Part shown: one piece after another, positions 8,181-17,758 of the stretch
Position numbering within the stretch: position 1 is the first letter of the stretch
Layout of the letters: every line of letters begins with the position of its first letter
NCBI RefSeq assembly: GCF_900104065.1
Contig: NZ_FNLC01000004.1
Location: 124,001 to 188,000, forward strand
Direction of reading: 5' to 3'
DNA from: Natronobacterium texcoconense
GTDB taxonomy: Archaea > Halobacteriota > Halobacteria > Halobacteriales > Natrialbaceae
Length of the DNA: 64,000 nucleotides
Translations under genes and position numbers: made by a program
Notes under the pieces: generated by a model
What the model saw: the letters and a program-made list of their open reading frames with translations, nothing else
Database searches by the model: none
Told to the model about the DNA's origin: nothing

Positions 8181-9269
8181 ATGGAACGCGACCGATCGAA
8201 TCCCGACTACGAGGTCGTCGTCGTGGGCGGTGGCCCTGCCGGACTGACGACCGCGATCTACACTACCCGACTCGGCCACGAGACAGCCGTCTTCGAGAAG
8301 GAAGGTGGCCGCCACGCGGCGGTCGACCACGTCCACAACTTGCTCGGCGTCTCCGAGAACGTCTCCGGCCAGGAACTGGCGGCCCACGCCGTCGATCAAC
8401 TCGAGCACTACGGCGGCGACTTCTACCTCGACGCCGTCGAATCGGTCTCCCGGTTCGAGGACGACTCCGGCCCCCGATTTCGACTCGAGGCGAGTCACGC
8501 CACCGTCGACGCCGACCGCGTGGTCTTCGCGACCGGCTTTCGCGACCGCAGCCCGGAGGTGGCAGACCTCGAGCGCTTTACCGGCCGCGGCCTCCACTAC
8601 TGTCTGCACTGTGATGCGTACACGCTGGGTGACGGCTCCGTGTTCGTACTCGGTCACACCGAAAGCGCCGCTCACGTCGCGATGACGATGTGCAACTTCA
8701 CCGACGACGTCGACCTCCTGCTGGACGGTCGCGAGCCAGAGTGGGGCGACGAAACCGCGGAACTGCTCGAGGCTCACCCTGTCGACCGAATCGAGACGAC
8801 GGTCGTCTCGGCCTACGAGGACAGTGCCGCCGACTCGAGCGAACGGCCGTGGCTCGGCGGCCTCTCCTTCGGCGACGGCACCGAACGCGACTATCTCGGC
8901 GGGTTCGCGATGTACGGCACCGCGTACAACGCCGACCTCGCGGCAGAACTGGGCTGTGATCTCACCGACGACGGCGCGATCGACGTCGACGAACGCCGCG
9001 AGACGAGCGTCGACGGCGCCTACGCGGTCGGCGACGTCACCCACGGACAGAACCAGACCACGATCGCCATCGGTGACGGCGCCTACGCCGGTCTCGTGGT
9101 CCACAAGGACCTGCGCCGGTTCCCACTGTCACTCGAGGAGTGCCGGGACGAGGAGGACGCGACACACAACGACGCGCCCGGCGCTTCGGCCACACTGCGG
9201 GCACAGATGCGCCGCGTCCGGACGCTCGAGACCCATCCAGGGCTTCGCGATCCCTCCCCCGGCCGGTAA
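8181..9269 (+). CDS. Thioredoxin-reductase-like FAD/NAD(P) oxidoreductase
   Basis: The 362-residue protein has an N-terminal FAD-binding motif (GGGPAGLTTAIYTTRLG at about residue 14). A CLHC pair at about residue 140 sits where thioredoxin reductases carry the redox CxxC. Near the C-terminus is a GDVTHGQNQTTIAIGDG segment for FAD. It is longer than classical TrxB because of a C-terminal extension of about 45 residues. The CxxC suggests a disulfide substrate, but no thioredoxin gene is adjacent, so the partner is unknown. Confidence 0.85.
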   Translation: MERDRSNPDYEVVVVGGGPAGLTTAIYTTRLGHETAVFEKEGGRHAAVDHVHNLLGVSENVSGQELAAHAVDQLEHYGGDFYLDAVESVSRFEDDSGPRFRLEASHATVDADRVVFATGFRDRSPEVADLERFTGRGLHYCLHCDAYTLGDGSVFVLGHTESAAHVAMTMCNFTDDVDLLLDGREPEWGDETAELLEAHPVDRIETTVVSAYEDSAADSSERPWLGGLSFGDGTERDYLGGFAMYGTAYNADLAAELGCDLTDDGAIDVDERRETSVDGAYAVGDVTHGQNQTTIAIGDGAYAGLVVHKDLRRFPLSLEECRDEEDATHNDAPGASATLRAQMRRVRTLETHPGLRDPSPGR

Positions 9270-9353
9270 CGGACCGCGAGTCGTCCGGACTGACTGTCCT
9301 GACTCCCGAAACCTGTGACAATCGCTAAGTAATAGCATGGCATCGGATCAACC

Positions 9354-9656
9354 ATGCCCCTGTGGTCCTCCCGAAACCGCACCAGGACGGTTACCTGTCT
9401 CGCCTGCGGCGACGACGTGCCCCGAGACGACGCCCGGGAGTACGACAAACACGGCGACCGCTGGGACCGCCAGGACAAGACGTTCGAACACCTCTGCAAG
9501 TCCTGTCACGGCGACCTCTGTCATCACCCACGGGACGAACTCGAGGACCTGCTCGTCGAACTCGAGGCCGGCGAGACGACGCAGGCCGTCTTCCTCTCGC
9601 AGTACCTTTCGACGGTCGAGGACCGGTACGGGCCGCTCGAGGAAGGCCACGATTAG
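9354..9656 (+). CDS. Small zinc-ribbon protein (haloarchaeal conserved)
   Basis: The 100-residue protein contains CLAC near residue 15 and CKSCHGDLCHH near residue 48, which together could bind one zinc ion. The C-terminal half is a helical, acidic region. It resembles a family of conserved haloarchaeal hypothetical proteins. No function can be assigned. A TAAGTAATA box lies about 28 bp before the ATG. It is followed after 71 bp by the RNB nuclease gene on the same strand. Confidence 0.75.
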   Translation: MPLWSSRNRTRTVTCLACGDDVPRDDAREYDKHGDRWDRQDKTFEHLCKSCHGDLCHHPRDELEDLLVELEAGETTQAVFLSQYLSTVEDRYGPLEEGHD

Positions 9657-9727
9657 GACGATCCCAGGCGGAGCCACTCGCTTCTCGTCCCGACACGACT
9701 TTCATACCCACGTCCGTAACCTACCCT

Positions 9728-11032
9728 ATGAGCGACGACGCAGACACGCAGGCCGAAGCTGGGACGGCCGAAGGCCAGGGCCCCGTCGAGATCTCCGAGG
9801 ACCTCGCGCGTCACCTCGAGAACAAACGCGAGGAACTGTTCGAGAAGTTCGAGATTCCCGACGGGTTCCCGCCCGAGGTACTCGAGGAGGCCGAAGAACG
9901 AACCGAAGGCGTCCAGGCCGAGATTCAGGACGAGGTCGAGGAACGCGAGGATCTCCGCGATCTGACGACGTGGACGACCGACCCGATCGACGCCCAGGAC
10001 TTCGACGACGCGATCTCGATCGAGGAACGCGAGGACGAGTACGTCCTCTGGGTTCACATCGCCGACGTCACGCACTACGTCAACCCCGACACCGCGATGT
10101 GGGATTCGGCCGTCGAGCGCAGTAACACGGTCTACCTGCCGGGGTACACGATCCACATGCTGCCGCCGGTGCTCGCCGAGACGGTCTGTTCGCTGGTCCC
10201 CAACGAGGATCGACTCGCCCACACCGTCGAGATGCACCTCGACAAGGAGAACCTGGGCTACGAGAGCATCGACATCTACAAGTCGGTCATCCGGTCCGAC
10301 GAACGCCTCACCTACTCGCAGGCCGAAAGTCGACTGGACGACCCCGATGCGCCGCTGCACGAGGAGAACAAACTCGTTCACAAACTCGCCGACCGGATGC
10401 ACGAACAGCGCAAGGAGGACGGCTCGCTCGTTCTCAACCCTGCCCGCGATCGCGCCCACACCATCATCGAGGAGTGCATGCTGAAGGCGAACAAAGCCGT
10501 CACGCACACGCTGATGTGGGACCGGGGCGTCGAGGCGATGTACCGCGTCCACCCACAGCCCAGCCCCGACGAGTGGTCCGAAGCCCTCCAGGAGATTCAG
10601 GACTTAGACGGCGTCTCGATCCCCGGCGACTCCTGGGACGACCCGCGGAAGGCGGTCAACGCGACGCTCGAGGAGGCTCCTGGCCGACAGCTCGACAAGA
10701 TCCAGTGGGCCGTGATGAAGGTGATGCCCCGCGCGAAGTACATGAACGACCCGTTCGGCGGCCACCACGCGCTGAACTTCGAGATCTACGGCCACTTCAC
10801 GAGCCCCATTCGCCGGCTCTCGGACCTGATCAACCACTGGATCGTCTACCAGAACGACGTCCCCGAGAACCTCCTGGAACTCTGTGATCGCGCGAGCGAC
10901 AAGCAGAAAGACGCCGAGCAGTGCGAACGCGAGTACAAAGGATTCCTTCAGGAGGTCGGCCTCGATCCGATGGCGGTCAACAACCGTGGGATCGAAGTCG
11001 TGGATGAAGAGGAAGCGGAGAAGACGCTGTAG
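9728..11032 (+). CDS. rnr: RNB-domain exoribonuclease (RNase R type)
   Basis: The 434-residue enzyme is essentially an RNB catalytic domain. The motif DPIDAQDFDDAIS at residues 85-97 supplies the metal-binding aspartates of the RNase II/R family. The later segments NTVYLPGYTIHMLPPVLAE and FGGHHALNFEIYGHFTSPIRR are the usual conserved blocks. It degrades RNA 3' to 5'. The cold-shock and S1 domains of bacterial RNase R are absent, as is usual for haloarchaeal members. The frame is open upstream across the zinc-ribbon gene, but the ATG at 9728 gives an acidic, family-like N-terminus. Confidence 0.9.
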   Translation: MSDDADTQAEAGTAEGQGPVEISEDLARHLENKREELFEKFEIPDGFPPEVLEEAEERTEGVQAEIQDEVEEREDLRDLTTWTTDPIDAQDFDDAISIEEREDEYVLWVHIADVTHYVNPDTAMWDSAVERSNTVYLPGYTIHMLPPVLAETVCSLVPNEDRLAHTVEMHLDKENLGYESIDIYKSVIRSDERLTYSQAESRLDDPDAPLHEENKLVHKLADRMHEQRKEDGSLVLNPARDRAHTIIEECMLKANKAVTHTLMWDRGVEAMYRVHPQPSPDEWSEALQEIQDLDGVSIPGDSWDDPRKAVNATLEEAPGRQLDKIQWAVMKVMPRAKYMNDPFGGHHALNFEIYGHFTSPIRRLSDLINHWIVYQNDVPENLLELCDRASDKQKDAEQCEREYKGFLQEVGLDPMAVNNRGIEVVDEEEAEKTL

Positions 11033-11179
11033 CGAGTGCACGCCATCGGTTCCATCGTCGCCGCTAGGACCGAACTCTCGCGACTCGCTGACCGGTCGAA
11101 CGTCGCACCGCGCACCTCTCGGGAGGCCGCTCGAGTCCGGTCTCGTGCTGGCTGATTGTATCACAAGCGAGAGAGAAAC

Positions 11180-11680
11180 TCAGCGTTCGCGGAGGATGGT
11201 CGGTAACGACCAGATGGCCCATCCATCGTCGTCCTCGAAGAGGACGTAGATCGAATTGAACGTGAGCGTCTCGGCTTCGGCATCGTGACGAACGTATGCG
11301 TAGTCGTCGAATCCGTACTCGTCTTGAAGCGATTCTAACGCGGCTCTCTCTTCCTCAACGAACTCGTCGATCGGATGCTCGTCGGGATCGGCGTGCATGT
11401 GCCGCACACCCGTTTCGACGTCGACGGTCTCCGTTTCGTCGATCGTAATGCCCTCTGCGTCCAGAAAGAGCTCGTTCTCATCGTCGAGATAGTACTCACC
11501 GTCCGGATGTGCATAGTGGTTCGCGCGCTCCCGGTCACCTTCTCTCAGCGCCAGGAAATACTGCTCGACTGCGTCGGTAGCGGAGGTCGCCCCGTCTTCG
11601 CTCCGTCCATGCGCCTGGAGACAACCTGCTATCGCCGCTCCGAACGCAGTTCCACCGAACAATATTTCGCGTCGGTTCAT
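11180..11680 (-). CDS. Tat lipoprotein of unknown function
   Basis: The 166-residue protein starts MNRREILFGGTAFGAAIAGC, a twin-arginine-type signal with a lipobox cysteine at 20. It is probably exported folded and lipid-anchored. The mature part is acidic. Its segment DAVEQYFLALREGDRERANHY recalls SnoaL/NTF2-like small domains, but this is only a resemblance. A TATGATAA box about 36 bp upstream would give a leader of a few bases. It stands alone, between the RNB gene and the acetyltransferase gene. Confidence 0.7.
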   Translation of the reverse strand: MNRREILFGGTAFGAAIAGCLQAHGRSEDGATSATDAVEQYFLALREGDRERANHYAHPDGEYYLDDENELFLDAEGITIDETETVDVETGVRHMHADPDEHPIDEFVEEERAALESLQDEYGFDDYAYVRHDAEAETLTFNSIYVLFEDDDGWAIWSLPTILRER

Positions 11681-11888
11681 GTTTGAATAGCAGTATGTTC
11701 CAGAAGCAGTCTTATCATACCTGACGGTTTAGAACGTGAACTTAGCCTCGTAGGGCCGTGACCGCACGAGCGACAATAGAACAACGACGCGAGCGAGCGC
11801 GAGCACGAGCAGTACCTCCGAGAGGTTGGCCTCGTGTCGACAGCATCGAAGTCGTTTCCCGCGAAGAGATCGAAACGACGCCGTAGAA

Positions 11889-12440
11889 TTACAACAGCTT
11901 CTCGTAGACGTACTCCTCGAGTCCGCCGGGTAGATCCGTCTTCCGCGCCCCCATGCGGTCGAACCCCGTCGACTCGTAGAAGGAGATTCCGACGTCGTTG
12001 GTCGCGAGCACGGCCAGTCGAACCCGATCGAACGCATCCTCGAGGTCGGCCTCGAGACGCTCGAGCAACGCGGTTCCGATCCCCTCGCCCCAGCGGTCGG
12101 GACGGACGTAGAGCCGTACCAGATAGGCGACGTCACCGTCTTCGGGCCAGGGGACGACGTGAGCGAAACCGTCACAGGCACCGTCGACGCGACTCTCGTC
12201 GTCTGCGGTCGCCACGAGAAACTGTGCGTCGTCGCGCTCGCTTGCGTCGTCGATGGCGGACTCGAGGTCGCCGAGCGCGTACCAGTCGTCGACGATCTCG
12301 TCGACCGTCTCCGGCCCGAGTGCGTCGTCGTAGGCGGCATGCCAGCTCTCGCGTGCCGTCTTGTGGATCGCCCAGACATCGTCGGTCGTCGCCTCCCGCA
12401 CGACTCGGGTCACGGACGGACGTAGGCCAGCGACCGGCAA
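11889..12440 (-). CDS. GNAT family N-acetyltransferase
   Basis: The 183-residue protein has the GNAT fold. VREATTDDVWAIHKTARESW forms the first strand and helix. LVRLYVRPDRWGEGIGTALL contains the acetyl-CoA loop (R-x-x-G-x-G/A). VLATNDVGISFYESTGFDRMG is the terminal conserved block. A start eight or nine codons downstream (GTG) is possible, because the first residues do not belong to the fold. The substrate is unknown. Confidence 0.88.
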   Translation of the reverse strand: MPVAGLRPSVTRVVREATTDDVWAIHKTARESWHAAYDDALGPETVDEIVDDWYALGDLESAIDDASERDDAQFLVATADDESRVDGACDGFAHVVPWPEDGDVAYLVRLYVRPDRWGEGIGTALLERLEADLEDAFDRVRLAVLATNDVGISFYESTGFDRMGARKTDLPGGLEEYVYEKLL

Positions 12441-12610
12441 AAAGCGGCTGGCCGCAGTCGCCGGCCGGAGGCGACGATCGCTACGCCTCCTTGCGTTCGC
12501 AGCCGTCCAGTTTCGTCGTCTCGGTCATTACCTACTGCGTCGCCGTCGGTGTCAGCGACCACGCAGCCGACTCAAAAAGTGGTGGAGAACGGCCCGGACC
12601 GACAGACGAG

Positions 12611-13888
12611 TCAGTGCCGGACGCGGATGCCGATACCGATTAGTAGGGCAGCGAGGGCGGCAATTGCGCCGAACCCGGGGACGCTATCGAGCGCGCTATC
12701 GAGTTCGTCGGCGGGCTCGTCTTCGGCGTCCGTCGTTTCTGTGTCTTCGTCAGTTTCGTCCGCCGCGTCGTCCGTCTCTCCTTCGTCCGTGCCGTCGTCG
12801 GCACCGTCGGTTTCGTCGTCGGACGCGCCGTTCTCATCGGTATCGTCGCTACTTTCGATGGTCGCCGTGCGCTCGGAGAAGTGGTTGAACGCGATGTACA
12901 CCGTCGCCTCACCCTGTGCCTGGGCGTTCTGGGAGACCATGTAGCGCGACTCGTCGCCGTCGATCGCACCCTCGAGTTCGCTCTCGGACGAAGCTTCGAC
13001 GGCCGCCTCGCCGTCGACTGTCACCGCGAGGTCCTCGAGGTTCCCGACGGTTTCCTCGGAAACGGTCGTGATCGCGACCGTTCCTTCGCTGACGGTGCGC
13101 TCGACAGTGACCTCGACCTGGTTTTCGGCTTCCGCAGCGACCTCGGCGCTCGTCTCCTCGCCGTAGGTGACCGCGCTCGAGGCCGTCTCCTCGGTTCGGT
13201 CCTCGACGTGGACCTCGGCGGCCGCCTGACCGCTGGCGATCAGTGACTCCTCGTACTCGGCGCTGTCGTCGCGCTCGCCGTCCCCGTAGGAGCGGTACGC
13301 GAGGGTCGCGTCGCCCTCGAGGTCGGCCACGACGTCACCCTCCTCGTTGACGGTCACGTCGCCGTCGCCGACGACGAGGAAGGTCCCGGTCTGGCCGTCG
13401 GTTTCGACACGGACCGCGCCGTCACCCTCGCTTTCGGCTTCGGTACCCGCAGCGAGTTCGGCTTCGACGTACTGGGACTCGCCGCCAGCCTCGACGACGA
13501 GCGCTCCACGCTGGTTGTCGTGGGCCGACATCGTCGCACCGCTTTCCGCCTGCACCTGGGCGCTCGTCTCTGTCTCGGCTGCAAGCGACAGTTCTGCTCC
13601 CTCGAGGTTCGTCATCGCCTCGAGCGCGACGTCGGCACCGAGGCCGGCACCGACGTCAGCCTCGCTCTGGGACTGGACCGCGACCGACGAGAACGTCTGC
13701 TCGCCCCCGACGCGGTAGTCCGCGATAGCGTCACCATCGACCTCGAAGTCGACGTGTGCGCCCGCGTAGGCTTCGCCACTCGATTCGACCGTACTCGCCG
13801 ATGCCGTCGTTGCACCGGCAGTCGCCGTCATTCCGACGACGCTCGTAACCACCAGTAACGTAACAAGTAGTGTGATTCCACGACTCAT
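12611..13888 (-). CDS. PGF-CTERM surface protein
   Basis: The 425-residue secreted protein has an N-terminal signal peptide (MSRGITLLVTLLVVTSVVGM) and a beta-rich, very acidic body. An Asp/Glu/Thr-rich stalk covers about residues 345-395. The C-terminus is a PGF motif (residue 404) with a hydrophobic helix and a basic end. This is the PGF-CTERM signal, processed by archaeosortase A and replaced by a lipid anchor. The body is rich in polar residues with no domain I can name. The TATA-like box 28 bp upstream indicates a leaderless mRNA. Confidence 0.85.
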   Translation of the reverse strand: MSRGITLLVTLLVVTSVVGMTATAGATTASASTVESSGEAYAGAHVDFEVDGDAIADYRVGGEQTFSSVAVQSQSEADVGAGLGADVALEAMTNLEGAELSLAAETETSAQVQAESGATMSAHDNQRGALVVEAGGESQYVEAELAAGTEAESEGDGAVRVETDGQTGTFLVVGDGDVTVNEEGDVVADLEGDATLAYRSYGDGERDDSAEYEESLIASGQAAAEVHVEDRTEETASSAVTYGEETSAEVAAEAENQVEVTVERTVSEGTVAITTVSEETVGNLEDLAVTVDGEAAVEASSESELEGAIDGDESRYMVSQNAQAQGEATVYIAFNHFSERTATIESSDDTDENGASDDETDGADDGTDEGETDDAADETDEDTETTDAEDEPADELDSALDSVPGFGAIAALAALLIGIGIRVRH

Positions 13889-13911
13889 CGTACCAGGGAA
13901 CTAGAATACGG

Positions 13912-13949
13912 TTCAAAATAGTTTGCGGAGTGTCCCATCAAATGATGGG
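13912..13949 (-). promoter_or_regulatory. TATA box and upstream palindrome of the PGF-CTERM gene
   Basis: TATTTTGAA on the minus strand (13912-13920) is centred 28 bp before the ATG. Just upstream of it lies a 16-bp perfect inverted repeat, CCCATCA-AA-TGATGGG (13934-13949), a plausible regulator site. Confidence 0.45.
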
Positions 13950-13999
13950 TAAATGACCGGAACGGTCGTCGTTCGTGAGACGTCGAGACGGATCGGCCG

Positions 14000-14959
14000 T
14001 TATCGCGACAGCGCCTCGCCACCGTCGCGGACGACCGCTTCGACCTCTTCTTCCGTGATGAGGGCGATATCGCCCGGGATCGTTCGCTTCAGTGCCGCAG
14101 CCGCCGCAGCGTACTCGAGTGCGGTCGGAACGTCGTCGCCGTCGAGTCGACGAGCGATGAACGCGCCGGTGAAGGCGTCGCCGGTGCCGATCTTCGAGAC
14201 GGTGTCGGTCTCGAAAGCCGGCTGTTCGTGGACGACGCTGTCGTGCCAGCCGACCGCGCCTTCGGCGCCGCGGGTGACGACGACGGTCTCGAAGTCGTAC
14301 TCGGAGCCGAGCCTGTGTGCGAGCTGTCGCGGATCACCCTCGATGCCGAGCACCGTACGGGCGTCCCGTGCAGCGATCACGAGCAGGTCGATTCCGGGAA
14401 ACAGGTGGGTCATCGTCTCCGCTGCCTCCTCGGGCGACCAGAGCTTGTTTCGGTAGTTGAAGTCGACAGCGGTCGTCGTCCCGCCCGTCTGTGCCGCCTT
14501 GATCAGGCTCGCGGTCGTGTCCCGCAGCGTCGACGAGAGCGCGGGCGTGATCCCCGTCGTGAAGAACATCGACGCCGATTTGATCCGCTCGAGATCCAGT
14601 TGACGGGCCTTCGCGGTCGAGACGGCGGTGTTCTCCCGGTCGTAGATGACGTTCGTCCCGCGAGGTTCGCCGGCCCGCTCGAGGTAGTAGGTTCCCTGGC
14701 GCCCGCGGTGGCTCCAGACGACGTCGGTCTCGATACCGTGCTGGCGGAGTTCGCCGACCGCTCGCCGGCCAAGCGGCGTCTCCGGGACCTTCGACATCCA
14801 GGTTGCCGACGTTCCCAGTCGCTGGGCCGCGATCGCGACGTTGCTCTCTGCACCGCCGGCACACACCTCGAACTCGTCGGCGGACTCGATCCGTTCGTTT
14901 CCTGGCGGGGAGAGACGAAGCATCGTCTCGCCGAAGGCGACGAGGTCGTCCCCGCTCAC
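14000..14959 (-). CDS. kdgK: 2-keto-3-deoxygluconate kinase (PfkB/ribokinase family)
   Basis: The 319-residue sugar kinase opens with LVAFGETMLRLSPPG and a GGAESNVAIAAQRLG segment. It ends with the PfkB signature IGTGDAFTGAFIA, whose aspartate is the catalytic base. The whole is closest to the haloarchaeal KDG kinases, which phosphorylate 2-keto-3-deoxygluconate in the semi-phosphorylative Entner-Doudoroff route. A related aldolase gene lies 8 kb away. The start is GTG at 14959. An ATG upstream at 14997 is out of frame. A CTTATATCA box lies near 15035. Confidence 0.87.
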   Translation of the reverse strand: MSGDDLVAFGETMLRLSPPGNERIESADEFEVCAGGAESNVAIAAQRLGTSATWMSKVPETPLGRRAVGELRQHGIETDVVWSHRGRQGTYYLERAGEPRGTNVIYDRENTAVSTAKARQLDLERIKSASMFFTTGITPALSSTLRDTTASLIKAAQTGGTTTAVDFNYRNKLWSPEEAAETMTHLFPGIDLLVIAARDARTVLGIEGDPRQLAHRLGSEYDFETVVVTRGAEGAVGWHDSVVHEQPAFETDTVSKIGTGDAFTGAFIARRLDGDDVPTALEYAAAAAALKRTIPGDIALITEEEVEAVVRDGGEALSR

Positions 14960-15143
14960 GGTCGGACTCCCTCCCGTTCGGTGCGCGTTGCTGTCATATA
15001 TCGGAACACAACCGGGCGTGATATAAGACCGTTGCTGAGGCGGACGCCGTCCAGTCGAAAAACGAGATACGGGTATCCTCGCATATCTTGCGGCAGATTA
15101 CCTCCCCAAAATAGTAGGGTTCTGTCACAGACGGTACGGATAC

Positions 15144-15554
15144 ATGAAAAGATCTCGCCGGTACATTTTAGCGGTTGGTTCTTCGTCCCTTTTGCTCTCT
15201 GGGTGTACAGACGTCACTACTGACGGAGAGCTCGTAGAACTCGAATTGGAACTCGAGAACCGTGCTGAGACCGCAAACACCTTCTCGTTTGTCATAGAGA
15301 CGTCTGACGGGTTGAGCGAGTGGAACCAGCGGGACGTAGAACCGAACGATCGCGAAACAGTTTCTATGCCTCTGCCTGGAGACGGGACAGAAGAACGTAT
15401 ACATGCGGTTGTAAACGACGAAGTCGGAACAGGGGTGTTCCGTATGGAACGAACCGACGTCAAGGGAGACTACTGTGCCAAAATGATCGTCCGCTACACC
15501 GACTCGAGAACAGAGATAGATATTCTTACTCCCGAAGACCAGCCGGATTGTTGA
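15144..15554 (+). CDS. Small putative lipoprotein
   Basis: The 136-residue protein begins MKRSRRYILAVGSSSLLLSGC, with paired arginines and a lipobox. The mature part is beta-rich (LVELELELENRAETANTFSF) and probably forms a small immunoglobulin-like domain outside the cell. Two further cysteines near the C-terminus (SGC apart, in YCAKM and at the last residue) could form a disulfide. An AAAATAGTA box lies about 32 bp upstream. The function is unknown. Confidence 0.72.
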   Translation: MKRSRRYILAVGSSSLLLSGCTDVTTDGELVELELELENRAETANTFSFVIETSDGLSEWNQRDVEPNDRETVSMPLPGDGTEERIHAVVNDEVGTGVFRMERTDVKGDYCAKMIVRYTDSRTEIDILTPEDQPDC

Positions 15555-15616
15555 CGTCGGTCGACCGGATACAACGACGTCAGTGTCCAGACGGACAGTT
15601 TATCGGCCAGGTGTAA

Positions 15617-16684
15617 CTATTGGATCGTCGACTTCGAGTCGACCGTCACGACTGCAGTCTCCTCGTCGCTGACGTCGCGCTCGAGTTCCGTCACCACACT
15701 CATCTCCTCGAACAACTCGAGACTGCTCTCGACGTGGTCGGTCACGGCCGGAATTCGAACCTGGCCGCCAGCGATCGCGAGGTAGACGAGCAACTGGTCG
15801 GCCATATGTCGATCGACGGGTGCCGTCCCCTCGAGAAATCGGTTCGCGGCGTCGGCGGCGTCCTCGCCGACGCGCTCGGCCGGCTTTCCGCGCTCGCCGA
15901 GCGAACTGAAGCCCGCGATTCCCATCGGTTTCGAGCCCTCGAGTGCGTAATCGACGCAGATCACGACCGCCGATCCCGGCGAGGGGCTGTCCGCCGTTGT
16001 CTCCTGGCGCTCGAGGTCGCCGTCCCACTCGAGGCGCTCGAGTGCGCCCTCGGCCTGTCGGTGAGCGACGTCCCGGTCGGCGAGTGATTCGGATTCAGTC
16101 GAGTAGAGCCGCACCGTTTTGGGATCGCCGCGCGCTACGAGTTCGATGGGTTCGATCGCCGAGGGCTCGAGGTGGAGCGTCGCTTTGCCGCCACCGTCGG
16201 GGTAGAAGCCACGACGCTCGAGTTTACAGTCGGCGACGAGCCCGAACTGCCGGAGCAAGGGGAGTTTCACGTGCCGGACGTAATCCAGCGGCGGCGACCA
16301 CTTCACGTCCGTCCCGCCGGTAACGGTGAGTTCGAGCGGCGACTCGAGGACGGTCGCGAGCGGTAACACGGCGTCGAACAGCAGCGTCACGCTGCCCGCG
16401 GTCCCGATGTCGACGGCGTACTGGCCTCCCTCGAGTCCGTTGTCTAGTCCCGGATCGAACTCGATCGTCTCCGCGCCGAGTTCGACACCCGTCGCGTCGG
16501 CGTCGGCGAGTTCGACCATCGTCTCGAGAACCGCGAGGTGCTGGTGGGCGAGGCCGGGATCCGGCCGGTCGCCGCGGACGTTCTCGATACGGATCGGCTC
16601 GTTCTCGAGGACCGACAGTGCGAGTGCGGTCCGGACGAACTGGCCGCCGGCCTCGTTTCCGTCGAGTTCGTACGTCGGCGTCAC
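15617..16684 (-). CDS. rtcA: RNA 3'-terminal phosphate cyclase
   Basis: The 355-residue enzyme converts RNA 3'-phosphates to 2',3'-cyclic phosphates using ATP. It has the family start (YELDGNEAGGQFVRTALALS), the RRGFYPDGGG segment in the middle and the nucleotidyl-accepting histidine block RHMADQLLVYLAIAGG near residue 315. The frame continues far upstream over another gene. The first plausible start consistent with the family N-terminus is GTG at 16684. It is 53 bp downstream of the zinc-ribbon HTH gene on the same strand, so co-transcription is likely. Confidence 0.88.
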   Translation of the reverse strand: MTPTYELDGNEAGGQFVRTALALSVLENEPIRIENVRGDRPDPGLAHQHLAVLETMVELADADATGVELGAETIEFDPGLDNGLEGGQYAVDIGTAGSVTLLFDAVLPLATVLESPLELTVTGGTDVKWSPPLDYVRHVKLPLLRQFGLVADCKLERRGFYPDGGGKATLHLEPSAIEPIELVARGDPKTVRLYSTESESLADRDVAHRQAEGALERLEWDGDLERQETTADSPSPGSAVVICVDYALEGSKPMGIAGFSSLGERGKPAERVGEDAADAANRFLEGTAPVDRHMADQLLVYLAIAGGQVRIPAVTDHVESSLELFEEMSVVTELERDVSDEETAVVTVDSKSTIQ

Positions 16685-16737
16685 GGCTGGTGGTAGGGAC
16701 TCGAGTGCCGTAGCCGTACCGTTCGCAGCGAATCGTA

Positions 16738-17649
16738 CTACCGTTCGATTTCGCCGTCGTCGATGCGCGTAGACCGAACGACCAGTTCGTCGTCGACCGT
16801 CAGCACCAACGTCTCGTCCGCTATCGGAATGGGGACCGTACACCGCCACGGATCGGTCGACACTGACGCGGCCGCGTCGGAGACGCACCACTCGAGTTCC
16901 CAGAACCGCGTCTTCGAGAGCGACCGTCCGTGACTGCGGGCGAACTGTACGACGTGTTCGTCCGCCACGAGCGCCAGTCCCAGGTGTGGACGAAGCCGGT
17001 TGCCACACCGCTGACAGACGAAGATCGCGATCCTCTCTCCCTCGAGGTCGGCGTCGGTCGCGGTCTGCACCGTGACGGGGCCGGTACAACCCGGACAGAT
17101 CCCGTCCCGGGCGAGCGCCACGTGGGATCGGACGTGTCGGTCGAACGCCTCGAGAACCTCCGAAAGCGATCGCGACTCGAGTCCGCCCGGCGGAAACGGG
17201 TACCGGACGAGTCGTTCGTTGCAGGTGGGACACTCGACGGTGAGCCACTCCTCGCGATACGTCGCAGCGAGCGACGATTCGGTGCAGTGGGGACACCGAC
17301 CGTCGATTTCGGTTGGGCCGAACGCGGCCCGACGATTGTACGTCCCCGCGAGAATCGACGTCGCAACTTCCCAGCCTGCATACCGGAGTTCGTACCCGTC
17401 GTCGGTTCGCCTGACGAAGTGTCCCGTGAGTTCGTCGAGGTGATAGTTGAACTGCGAACTGACGTCGGCACCGACGCGCTCGCGCAGCGTCGAGAACGAC
17501 GCGGGATACTCCGCCCGCGTTCGGCTCAGTTCCAACAGGCCCCGCAGAATGTCGACCCGCAAGTCGTGACCGAGGAGGGAAAACGCGTCGGCAGGTGCAA
17601 GTCCGCCGGAATCCGACTGCTCACGGTCCATACCGTCGAGTAGTTCCAC
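16738..17649 (-). CDS. Winged-helix regulator with zinc ribbons (ArsR-like)
   Basis: The 303-residue protein has an ArsR-like winged helix at about residues 20-95 (LLGHDLRVDILRGLLE, then VGADVSSQFNYHLDELTG). Two zinc-ribbon pairs follow: CPHC with CPTC at about 135-165, and CPGC with CQRC at about 205-240. The C-terminal region is a beta-rich domain of unknown role. This layout occurs in several conserved haloarchaeal regulators. Its position directly upstream of rtcA suggests it could control RNA-repair genes, but that is inference. Confidence 0.82.
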   Translation of the reverse strand: MELLDGMDREQSDSGGLAPADAFSLLGHDLRVDILRGLLELSRTRAEYPASFSTLRERVGADVSSQFNYHLDELTGHFVRRTDDGYELRYAGWEVATSILAGTYNRRAAFGPTEIDGRCPHCTESSLAATYREEWLTVECPTCNERLVRYPFPPGGLESRSLSEVLEAFDRHVRSHVALARDGICPGCTGPVTVQTATDADLEGERIAIFVCQRCGNRLRPHLGLALVADEHVVQFARSHGRSLSKTRFWELEWCVSDAAASVSTDPWRCTVPIPIADETLVLTVDDELVVRSTRIDDGEIER

Positions 17650-17758
17650 TGATACGATAATCTTCGCGTCGACTTGCGCCGGATATGTTTGATTTCCAAC
17701 TAAAACGCGCGTTCGCGAGCGTATTTCGTGTTTCGGTCACAGGTACGGAGCACGATAC

